From positions 1-59,767 of the forward strand of contig SFIY01000010.1 in NCBI GenBank assembly GCA_004555205.1: 59,767 bases of DNA. The letters are read 5' to 3'. The DNA is from Clostridiales bacterium. GTDB taxonomy: Bacteria; Bacillota; Clostridia; Oscillospirales; Oscillospiraceae. Every line of letters begins with the position of its first letter. Position 1 is the stretch's first letter. The notes under the pieces are model-generated. The model saw only the letters and a list, made by a program, of their open reading frames with translations, ran no database searches and had not been told where the DNA came from. The translations under genes were made by a program, and so were the position numbers. Positions 1-5,937 of the stretch are shown here, piece by piece.

Positions 1-114
1 ATTAGAGCGAGTTGCGATATAGCCCAACGGATCTTTCTTCCTCTGCCCGTCTGTTCTGAAAGGTTCATTTAATCTGTTCTTGAATGCGTTGTAATACTGA
101 CGGAAGAATCTTTC
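1..114 (-). other. Open minus-strand fragment running off the left edge
   Basis: The minus strand is open from about base 150 to base 1 and reads as a natural-looking protein segment (it includes RFFRQYYNAFKNRL and KKDPLGYIATRSN). It has no clear start because it meets the broken integrase at about 115-150. I do not recognise the family. It may be the 5' part of a gene whose remainder lies left of the window, cut when the integrase fragment was joined here. The call rests only on amino-acid texture. Confidence 0.25.
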
Positions 115-984
115 TTGCGTGGAGTAATCGTCTGTAAGATAACTGAGCAAAGCTTTTACGGCAAGACTCAGAAAGAAGTCAAAGACAAAGCCAAAGCGTA
201 CCAGAGCGCCAAGGCCGAGGGCATCGAGATGGATGTGGTCTATACCTTCGAGGAATGGGCCGATATGTGGTTTGAAAGCCACAAAGACAACATCATGCCC
301 ACCACGCAAGAAAACTACAAATACACGCTGCGTACACTCAAATCTTTTTTCGGTCGCCGGAAGATTCGGGACATCAAACCCTTCGACATCGAAATGATGC
401 TGAAGAAGCTTCGCCATGACGGACGCTCTCTTCACTATCTGGCTCAGTGCCGAGGAATGATGTATCAGATCATGCACAAGGCCGAAGCCAACGATCTCAT
501 CCGAAAGAACCCCGTTCGTTTCGCAGAGAAGATGCGCAACCGGGAACCCATCAAACGGAAGGATGCCTTTACCACGGAACAGGTAGCAATCCTCATGGAA
601 AAGCTGCCGGAAGACCGCATGGGGCTCAGCATCCGCCTAATGCTAGGAACCGGAATGCGCACTCAGGAGATTTTGGCCTTGGAACCCCGGCATATCGAAC
701 CGGATGGCTCGGTCATCCGCATTGAGCAGGCTATCAACATGTACAAGGGCACCGGTGTTGTAGGTACGCCCAAGTCCCGCGACAGTTACCGGAGTATCCC
801 TGTACCGGAAAGCCTGCGCTACTGCGCGATAGCTCTGCGGAACACGGACAAGAAGTTTATCTGGGAAGTACGAAAGAAAGACTGTCCCTGTAATCCGACT
901 CATTTCCGTGACCAGTTCAAAAAAACTCTGCAGGCCATTCCCGAAGTGCCTCTCCTGACTCCGCACAGCTGCAGACATACCTAA
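115..984 (+). pseudogene. Tyrosine site-specific integrase, truncated at both ends
   Basis: This is a phage or ICE-type tyrosine recombinase. A partial arm-DNA-binding segment (SFYGKTQKEVKDKAKAY) is followed by a core-binding domain and the start of the catalytic domain, with the first Arg in GTGMRTQE and the HxxR box in PHSCRHT. The frame stops at TAA 982-984 right after the HxxR box, so the last 50-60 residues carrying the Tyr nucleophile are missing and the protein cannot recombine. Recognisable homology begins only near base 148. The TTG at 115 is therefore probably not a genuine start, and the 5' end is also cut. A Fic fragment begins at the 3' break in another frame, which marks a deletion junction. 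Confidence 0.85.
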
Positions 985-1531
985 CCACTTCGCCTGTGTC
1001 AGCTATATCATCGATACTGCTGCTGCCCGCATCTCCCAGTCCTACATCCGCAAGCTGCACACCATGCTCAGCTACGGCACCATGGCGGAGCGTAAACTCC
1101 AGTTTCATCCGGGCGAGTACCGCAGGGATACCTGTACCCTTGGCAAAGCCAAGACAACGCCGCCAAAGAATATAAACTCCCAAATGAACGCCCTGATTGC
1201 GGAATACGAGAGCCTTGACAAGGTGGAGCTGGCACAGATCCTGGGCTTCCATGTGCGCTTCGAACGCATCCGGCCCTTCGCAGATGGCAACGGCCGCATC
1301 GGCCGGCTGCTCATGTTCAAAGAGTGCCTGCGCCATGAGATCACGCCGTTCATCCTCGATGACAAGCGGCGCACGGAATATCTCAAAGGCATCCGCGAAT
1401 GGGATATGGACAAGACCACCCTGTTCACGCCCTGCCTGGAAGCCCAGACCCGCTTCCAGGCCCAGATCGACCTGCAGAAGCTGCAGAAGTATGCTCAGCG
1501 CTATAAGCCTGTAGGCGATAAGGAGGGTTGA
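983..1531 (+). pseudogene. Fic-domain protein remnant, N-truncated, catalytic His replaced
   Basis: From NHFACVSYII (base 983) onward the frame reads as a Fic (AMP-transferase) fold: the SYIRKLHTMLSYGT helix, the TTPPKN segment and the Fic loop RIRPFADGNGRIGRLLMF. A TGA at 956-958 bounds the frame upstream. The usual 60 or so N-terminal residues are absent, and the first in-frame ATG is at 1064. In known Fic enzymes the loop reads HPFxDGNGR, where the His is the catalytic base. Here the codon is CGG (Arg), so AMPylation should be lost even if the fragment is made. It is joined directly to the truncated integrase and followed three bases later by tnpV, an arrangement typical of conjugative-element cargo. 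Confidence 0.8.
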
Positions 1532-1534
1532 CTT

Positions 1535-2050
1535 ATGAAACATATTACATATATTAAGACCGGCGATTACTATATTCACGATTTGAAGCTGCCCGAAGAG
1601 CATCGTCCCATTGGCCGCTGGGGTCGTATGCACCGAGATTATCTGAAAGAATACCGTCCGGTGGTTTTCAATCAACTCGTGCTTTCCGGCAACCTCTGGA
1701 CATATCTTGCCGATATCAACGAACAGGCGCAGCGGCGGATGGAAATATTGATCTCTCAGGTGAAAACTTCACGCAATGTGACAGAACATCTCGAGTCAAG
1801 TAGCCAGACAAGATGGACGCAAGAGATGGAGAACATTCTATCGAACTCCGAAGAAATTATAAAGGCAGAGATAATTCTCAACCAACAACGCAAGATGGCA
1901 CGAACCGGTATGCGGCCCACGCCATCTTTTCACAAAAACATTTTGAAACAACAATTTCAAGCGCGCGGCCGACGAAGCAAAAAACAAAGAAAAACTTTTC
2001 GCTTGCAACAGAGGCGAAAATATGTTATACTGTATTCCGAAGTGAGGTGA
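1535..2050 (+). CDS. tnpV: TnpV-family transposon protein with aberrant C-terminus
   Basis: The first 125 or so residues match the TnpV family of clostridial mobilisable transposons: a start like MKHITYIKTGDYYIHDLKLP, then RPIGRWGRMHRDYLKE and LSGNLWTYLADINEQAQ. A strong ribosome site (AAGGAGG) ends 9 bases before the ATG, and the gene sits three bases after the Fic stop. TnpV proteins usually end near residue 125. Here the frame runs about 45 residues further into a lysine/arginine-rich tail that reads across the promoter of the next gene. The natural 3' end has therefore probably been lost and replaced by readthrough. The function of TnpV is not well established. Confidence 0.75.
   Translation: MKHITYIKTGDYYIHDLKLPEEHRPIGRWGRMHRDYLKEYRPVVFNQLVLSGNLWTYLADINEQAQRRMEILISQVKTSRNVTEHLESSSQTRWTQEMENILSNSEEIIKAEIILNQQRKMARTGMRPTPSFHKNILKQQFQARGRRSKKQRKTFRLQQRRKYVILYSEVR
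2003..2031 (+). promoter_or_regulatory. Sigma-A promoter for the 2057 gene
   Basis: TTGCAA at 2003-2008, a 17-bp spacer and TATACT at 2026-2031. It lies inside the 3' end of the tnpV frame and 26 bases before the next ATG, which supports the view that the tnpV tail is readthrough. Confidence 0.7.
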
Positions 2051-2056
2051 GCAAAT

Positions 2057-2440
2057 ATGTCAATACTTTCTGGTTTCAAGCCGTTCAATTTTAACGAAGG
2101 TGTCCCCTATGTTTCGGTAACGACAAACGGAGTGACATTCAACAAATCCGTCGTCATGAAGTTGGACTATCCTGAGCACGTCGTGCTCTTGATTGACGAG
2201 GAAGGTAAACGCATCGCTATCCAGGCATGTGGTGAGAATACCGAAAATGCCGCTCAGTTCTATAAGCCCAAAAAGAATGACGTCATTTCCGTCCGTTGGA
2301 ACGGCAGGGATCTCTTGAACACGCTTCAGGCTATAACGGGCTGGAATTTGAATGAAAAAGCTTTCCGTGTAGAAGGCACTCTGCTCAAAAGCGAGCGCGC
2401 AATGCTTTTTGATCTTTCGGAAGCAACTGAACTCAAGTAG
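2057..2440 (+). CDS. Hypothetical protein (127 aa)
   Basis: A soluble, mixed alpha/beta-looking protein with no signal peptide or membrane segment. The start is supported by the ribosome site AGGTGA and by the promoter immediately upstream. Visible features are an N-terminal FKPFNFNEGVPYVSVTTNGVTF segment and a central repeat-free region with Lys-Pro-Lys-Lys. I do not recognise a named family. It has the size and company (integrase remnant, DUF2188, XRE regulator) of the small cargo proteins found on integrative elements of Clostridia. No function is assigned. Confidence 0.6.
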   Translation: MSILSGFKPFNFNEGVPYVSVTTNGVTFNKSVVMKLDYPEHVVLLIDEEGKRIAIQACGENTENAAQFYKPKKNDVISVRWNGRDLLNTLQAITGWNLNEKAFRVEGTLLKSERAMLFDLSEATELK

Positions 2441-2537
2441 TTGTCTCGCGACCATTGTCGCATGACATAAAAGAACCTCTCCCGAGCGCCAACTCAGAAG
2501 AGGTTCGAGTTTGAGAAAAGTAAATACGGTCAAACCG

Positions 2538-2573
2538 CCTATACTATTCCCTCCAACAAAAATAGTATAAAGG
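2538..2573. repeat. Inverted repeat in the 2441-2645 intergenic gap
   Basis: TATACTATT at 2540-2548 is mirrored by AATAGTATA at 2561-2569 around a 12-base loop. CCT and AGG flank it almost symmetrically. It lies about 75 bases before the small protein at 2646 and could be an operator or an RNA hairpin. A weaker 8-bp stem (GAACCTCT/AGAGGTTC, 2473-2506) follows the 2057 gene and may be its terminator, but it lacks a good T-tract. Confidence 0.4.
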
Positions 2574-2645
2574 CTGTGTTTACCTTTTTCAAGCGTTTCT
2601 GGAATTCGTTCCGGAAAAATCTCGCTTGAAGGGGGTGTTGCGTCA

Positions 2646-2777
2646 ATGAGAAATTCTCACGATGATGCTGTGGAGTACATCTTCACTGCGTACATTACGC
2701 TTAAGAACGGCAAGCGCATTTACGCGAAGCAGCGTGGGCTCAAGGCATTTCGCATCCCTGTGAAACGTCGAAAGTAA
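2646..2777 (+). CDS. Small basic protein (43 aa)
   Basis: A short frame, ATG 2646 to TAA 2775-2777, with a purine-rich ribosome site (AAGGGGGTG) upstream. The product contains EYIFTAYITLKNGKRIYAKQ and ends in KAFRIPVKRRK. I recognise this general pattern (YIFTAYITLKxGxRIYA, then AFxIPV) from small conserved proteins of gut Clostridia that travel with mobile genes. Its role is unknown. It looks like a tiny beta-sheet domain with a basic tail, which would suit nucleic-acid binding, but that is inference. Confidence 0.6.
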   Translation: MRNSHDDAVEYIFTAYITLKNGKRIYAKQRGLKAFRIPVKRRK

Positions 2778-2836
2778 CACAAACCCAAGAAGGATGTTGG
2801 CGGTTTCATCCTTTCTTTTTTAAGAAAGGAGTTTTT

Positions 2837-3067
2837 ATGACAAAAGGAAAAAATCAGCATGTCACCCCTCACCCTGCGGGAGGTTGGCAAGTAAAAGGCG
2901 CAGGGAACACCCGAGCAACAGTTCGTACTGCGACACAAAAGGAAGCAGCAGCAATCGCCCGAACGATTGCCCAAAATCAGCATAGCGAACGAATTATCCA
3001 CGGAGAAAATGGACGAATCCGTGCAAAGGATTCATACGGAAACGATCCATTTCCTCCCAAAGGGTAA
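2837..3067 (+). CDS. DUF2188 domain protein (76 aa)
   Basis: The whole protein is a DUF2188 domain. The diagnostic pieces are HVTPHPAGGWQVKGAGN near the start, a central Ala-rich helix with QKEAAAIARTIAQNQ, and the C-terminal IIHGENGRIRAKDSYGNDPF block. DUF2188 proteins are small, soluble and usually linked with mobile elements; their function is not known. A ribosome site (AAAGGAG) precedes the ATG. The gene ends against a strong convergent terminator shared with the XRE regulator on the other strand. Confidence 0.85.
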   Translation: MTKGKNQHVTPHPAGGWQVKGAGNTRATVRTATQKEAAAIARTIAQNQHSERIIHGENGRIRAKDSYGNDPFPPKG

Positions 3068-3078
3068 TATGAATGAAC

Positions 3079-3111
3079 AGAAGGTGTGCACTTTACGCGT
3101 GCACACCTTCT
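3079..3111. terminator. Bidirectional terminator hairpin
   Basis: A perfect 13-bp stem, AGAAGGTGTGCAC (3079-3091) with GTGCACACCTTCT (3099-3111), lies between the converging DUF2188 gene and XRE regulator. The right arm touches the regulator's stop codon at 3111-3113. Confidence 0.75.
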
Positions 3112-3353
3112 TACTTTATCTCTTGTTCCAAATCATCAAATAGCTCGCTATCAAAAAACTCTCTGATGCTGATCTCCAAGCCATCACAAAGCTTCTTCAA
3201 CGAAACTACACCCGGATTTTTACTCTTTTCATTCAGCATACTATAGATTGTTGAAGGAGAAACTCCGGACACAGTTGCCAGGGCATTAACAGCCATATTC
3301 CGTTCTTCACACAGTTCAAGAATGCGCTTTGCTACAGCTTCTTTTGTATTCAA
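3111..3353 (-). CDS. XRE-family transcriptional regulator (80 aa)
   Basis: An HTH_XRE (Cro/CI) protein. After an N-terminal helix (KEAVAKRILELCEERNM) comes the helix-turn-helix with ATVSGVSPSTIYSMLNE, then the dimer-side helices LKKLCDGLEISIREFF. I place the start at TTG 3353-3351 because AAGGAGG lies nine bases upstream of it. Longer in-frame extensions would run through the operator array and code for unconvincing sequence. The gene diverges from the SLOG-like gene at 3484, and four related sites fill the gap between them, so it most likely represses both itself and that neighbour. Confidence 0.85.
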   Translation of the reverse strand: MNTKEAVAKRILELCEERNMAVNALATVSGVSPSTIYSMLNEKSKNPGVVSLKKLCDGLEISIREFFDSELFDDLEQEIK

Positions 3354-3369
3354 TTCGCATCCCCTCCTT

Positions 3370-3466
3370 GCGATATATCGCGATTTTAGTTTAACCAAAT
3401 CTGCGATAAATCGTGTGGGACATATCGCAAATTTATGCAAGACGCGGTATAATTGCGATATATCCC
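3370..3466. promoter_or_regulatory. Four-site operator array with a -10 box
   Basis: Four variants of one word lie in the divergent gap: GCGATATATCGC, a perfect palindrome (3370-3381); TGCGATAAATCG (3402-3413); GGGACATATCGCAA (3418-3430); and TTGCGATATATCCC (3453-3466). The last two are near-exact reverse complements. A TATAAT box at 3448-3453 touches the fourth site, so binding there would block transcription of the rightward gene. The XRE regulator encoded beside it is the obvious ligand. Confidence 0.7.
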
Positions 3467-3483
3467 ACAAAGGAGATGTTTAT

Positions 3484-3930
3484 ATGTCAGCCTGCACTTT
3501 CTTCGGGCATCACGATTGCCTGAGTTCAATTAAGCCAAAGCTGCGTGAAGTTCTGATCGATCTGATTGAGAACCACGCTGTAGATATGCTTTACGTTGGT
3601 CAACAAGGAGCGTACGATGGGATCGTGCGCTCGGTTCTAAAGGAACTGGTATCGGTATACCCCCATATCAATTACGCTGTCGTTTTGGAGCGCATACCCC
3701 AGAAGCGAGGCGAGTTCGATACCCGTGATTATTCGGATACCATGCTTCCGGAGGGCATCGAAACCGTTTACCCACGCTTCGCTATCTCCTGGCGAAACAA
3801 GTGGATGATCCGGCAGTCCGACTATGTCGTAGCATACATCACCCACTCCTGGGGCAGCGCAGCGCAGTTTGCAGAGATAGCCGAGCGGCAGAAAAAGACG
3901 GTCATAAACCTTGCTGTGCAAATATCGTAA
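3484..3930 (+). CDS. SLOG/DUF1273-like nucleotide-binding-fold protein (148 aa)
   Basis: I choose ATG 3484 because AAAGGAG lies ten bases upstream and the sequence before it is operator DNA. The protein begins with SACTFFGHHDC and contains YVGQQGAYDGIVRSVL, then FAISWRNKWMIRQSDYVVAYI and HSWGSAAQFAEIAERQKKTV. This pattern of a Rossmann-like first strand, a glycine loop and a late GSAAQFAE helix fits the SLOG/DUF1273 (YoqJ-like) superfamily. Members are thought to bind nucleotides or sense nucleotide signals, and several associate with phage defence. Control by the adjacent XRE protein is likely. The specific ligand is unknown. Confidence 0.65.
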   Translation: MSACTFFGHHDCLSSIKPKLREVLIDLIENHAVDMLYVGQQGAYDGIVRSVLKELVSVYPHINYAVVLERIPQKRGEFDTRDYSDTMLPEGIETVYPRFAISWRNKWMIRQSDYVVAYITHSWGSAAQFAEIAERQKKTVINLAVQIS

Positions 3931-3934
3931 GCGA

Positions 3935-3979
3935 GAAACGGTCTATATTTGTCATACGACAAATATAGACCGTTTCTTT
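3935..3979 (+). terminator. 19-bp perfect hairpin terminator
   Basis: GAAACGGTCTATATTTGTC (3935-3953) pairs perfectly with 3958-3976 around the loop ATAC, followed by TTTCCC. It sits 5 bases after the SLOG-like gene stop and 4 bases before the -35 box of the kinase module. Confidence 0.75.
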
Positions 3980-3982
3980 CCC

Positions 3983-4011
3983 TTGACATATGACAAGTGG
4001 TGAGATAGAAT
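3983..4011 (+). promoter_or_regulatory. Strong sigma-A promoter of the HipA-like module
   Basis: TTGACA at 3983-3988, a 17-bp spacer and TAGAAT at 4006-4011, 24 bases before the kinase ATG. It begins directly after the preceding terminator, so the module is an independent transcription unit. TATGACAAG beside the -35 box partly echoes the hairpin loop sequence. Confidence 0.85.
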
Positions 4012-4035
4012 TACTGTTGAAGAGGTGATTGCGCG

Positions 4036-4857
4036 ATGAACAGAATTATTCGGGACAAGCAGGACATGACGCATTTGTCCTGGTCGAAAATACGCAATTC
4101 TTCTGGTACAGCCGGTTCCTTTCTGAAGGCATACTCCATGCTTGGCGGAAAGAAAACATACTACAAGCTCTCGAATTTTGATAAAACCAGGGGCGTCGTC
4201 GGGCACGAATGTGTCAACGAAATCATCGTGGATCGTCTGCTGGATATTCTGGGTATTCCGCATCTGCATTACCAGCTGATTCACGCTGATGTGATGATCG
4301 ACGGGAAACCGCAGGAGGTCTATCTCTGTGCCTCCGAAGACTTTAAGCAGAAGGGCGAGAGCAAGCTTGCGCTGGATGCTTATTGGGAAATTGAACGTGC
4401 AGAAAGCGAATCCGCCCTTGACTTCTGCATCCGAAACGGTTGGGAAGAATATGTGTATCAGATGATGGTAGTGGATTTCCTGATTCTGAATCGTGACCGG
4501 CATGGAGCAAATATCGAGGTGCTGCGCAACAGCCGCAAGAAAACCATCCATCTGGCACCGCTCTTCGATCACGGCCTTTCCCTGCTTTTCAGCTGCACGG
4601 ATGATTCTGCTGTGGCTGAATACGATGTGATGGCCGATAAGCGTGTCAACAATTTCATCGGCTCCGGTTCCACGTGGGATAATGTAAACTCAATTCCGAA
4701 GAAAAAACTCCCTCAGCTCCATGCACTGAAGGAAACGGACAGGGATGTTTTGATGAACGGTCTGGATGGAATTATTTCTCAGACTTTGCAGGACAAGATC
4801 TGGGAGATGATTTGGAAAAGGTGGTGCGCGTATGAAGATCTTTGCCATTCGAGATGA
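4036..4857 (+). CDS. HipA-like Ser/Thr kinase (HipT/CtkA-type, 273 aa)
   Basis: This is the kinase core of the HipA superfamily without the usual N-terminal HipA subdomain. Visible motifs are a candidate nucleotide-binding start (SSGTAGSFLKAY, then YYKLSNFD with Lys44), the catalytic loop VDFLILNRDRHGANIEV (Asp154, His156, Asn159 region), and the metal-binding HLAPLFDHGLSLL (Asp178). HipA-family kinases phosphorylate translation factors such as tRNA synthetases, causing growth arrest; the target here is unknown. RBS AGAGGTG precedes the ATG. The 3' end overlaps the next gene by 26 bases, so the two are translationally coupled. The order kinase then partner is the reverse of classical hipBA. 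All catalytic residues I can check are present. Confidence 0.8.
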   Translation: MNRIIRDKQDMTHLSWSKIRNSSGTAGSFLKAYSMLGGKKTYYKLSNFDKTRGVVGHECVNEIIVDRLLDILGIPHLHYQLIHADVMIDGKPQEVYLCASEDFKQKGESKLALDAYWEIERAESESALDFCIRNGWEEYVYQMMVVDFLILNRDRHGANIEVLRNSRKKTIHLAPLFDHGLSLLFSCTDDSAVAEYDVMADKRVNNFIGSGSTWDNVNSIPKKKLPQLHALKETDRDVLMNGLDGIISQTLQDKIWEMIWKRWCAYEDLCHSR

Positions 4858-5647
4858 ATCTGCCGATAATCAAATCGATCTTGCATATTTGCTCTATTAT
4901 GAAATGGAAAAGCGCTTTTATATCGAACTGCCCGAAAACGCCGATCCCTGGGAGACCCCGCTGCTTCTTTCATCTTTCGTGAAGAAGGGCGAAACTTCCG
5001 TAAATTCCTATTGGAGCAAAATGTGGGTGCAGCAGCGTATTGTTCCCACTGACCGTCAAAACCTTGGGCAAGTGCTGAAAGACAACAATCTGAAGGAGTA
5101 TGACGAGTTTGGCTTGCTGATGCTGACCATGGGCCGATGCGCGCAGGATGATTACTACCTTGTGCCAATCGAGGAAGCACAGCTTCCTGCGCAGATTCAA
5201 AAACGCTTTGCCAAATTGATCGAAGATGTTGTTCCGCTCGACAACTTTGAACTTCTGGTCTTTTTCCGGGATGGGAATGTGAAGAAATGCAGCATAAAAG
5301 ATCGCTTTGCAAACGCGCCGTCTTTTCAAGTGCTGTTTCGAAACGAGTCGTTCTTTTATGATGTAAATCTCCAAACTGGAGGACATGGCGTTGAATGGGA
5401 TGTTAATTTGAGCGTCAGCGCTGCCATGCTGTATCGCATCGGCAAAAAGGTTCCTCTGTCCGTTTCGGACTTTCAAAGCTTCGTCGTGCATCGGGTCGTA
5501 AACGTAGCGGAAGCGGCAGAAATTTTGAATTGCAGCCGGCAGAACATCGATTATCTCACAAGAACAGGAAAGCTTCATCCAATCAAGTCTTCCGGAAAGA
5601 ATACCTTGTATCTGAAAAGCGAGATTCTAAAACGAAACTGGCAATGA
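4832..5647 (+). CDS. Partner of HipA-like kinase: N-domain, DUF2442, MerR/Xis-type HTH (271 aa)
   Basis: There are three parts. Residues 1-130 contain PLLLSSFVKKGE and EYDEFGLLMLTMGRCAQDDYY, which by pattern resemble the small N-terminal HipA/HipS subdomain (a short strand, helices, then the LLxxxGRCxxDxxY turn). Residues 137-212 (NFELLVFFRDGNVKKCSI to VEWDVNLSVSAAMLYRIGKKV) match DUF2442, a domain known from toxin-antitoxin-like pairs. Residues 222-268 (VVNVAEAAEILNCSRQNIDY) form a MerR/excisionase-type HTH. RBS AAGGTGGTG supports ATG 4832. It is probably the antitoxin and autoregulator of the overlapping kinase, combining in one chain what HipBST systems split into HipB and HipS. That reading is inference. 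Confidence 0.7.
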   Translation: MKIFAIRDESADNQIDLAYLLYYEMEKRFYIELPENADPWETPLLLSSFVKKGETSVNSYWSKMWVQQRIVPTDRQNLGQVLKDNNLKEYDEFGLLMLTMGRCAQDDYYLVPIEEAQLPAQIQKRFAKLIEDVVPLDNFELLVFFRDGNVKKCSIKDRFANAPSFQVLFRNESFFYDVNLQTGGHGVEWDVNLSVSAAMLYRIGKKVPLSVSDFQSFVVHRVVNVAEAAEILNCSRQNIDYLTRTGKLHPIKSSGKNTLYLKSEILKRNWQ

Positions 5648-5655
5648 TGGGAATA

Positions 5656-5705
5656 TGAGCAAAGGCTCCGCGGCGCATAACGCCGCGGAGCCTTTGCTCA
5701 CTTTT
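5656..5705 (+). terminator. 20-bp perfect hairpin terminator
   Basis: The left arm at 5656-5675 (TGAGCAAAGGCTCCGCGGCG) pairs perfectly with 5681-5700 around CATAA, then CTTTT. It closes the kinase module, 9 bases after its last stop. Confidence 0.8.
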
Positions 5706-5797
5706 GTCGATAGTCGCTGCAATCTGGTAGCCATGTTGGGGCCTTATCAAATCAGTATAGATACTCGCCGTATTTTGCTGAATACGCCGGCCGGGAT

Positions 5798-5868
5798 GGT
5801 GCCATCAGACCGGAGTAAAGGTGCGCACAGAACGGGCAAATGGTGCAGGTTCACCGCATGAATGGTGC
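5798..5868 (+). repeat. IS21 left-end transposase sites, exact 22-bp period
   Basis: GGTGC cores begin at 5798, 5820, 5842 and 5864, exactly 22 bp apart and mostly within the word ATGGTGCA. They lie upstream of istA and could serve both transposition and istA autoregulation. Confidence 0.75.
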
Positions 5869-5937
5869 ATGGGTACGCGGCCTCTGTATAATGAATTCAG
5901 CATCGGAAGATGCAATTCATTTTAAGGAGGCCTGGAA

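Noticed and set aside
5705..5712. A target-site duplication of the IS21 element
   Set aside because: Flanks at the proposed ends (TCACTTT on the left, TAAGGGT on the right) do not match at 4 to 8 bases; either the ends are misplaced or the duplication has decayed.
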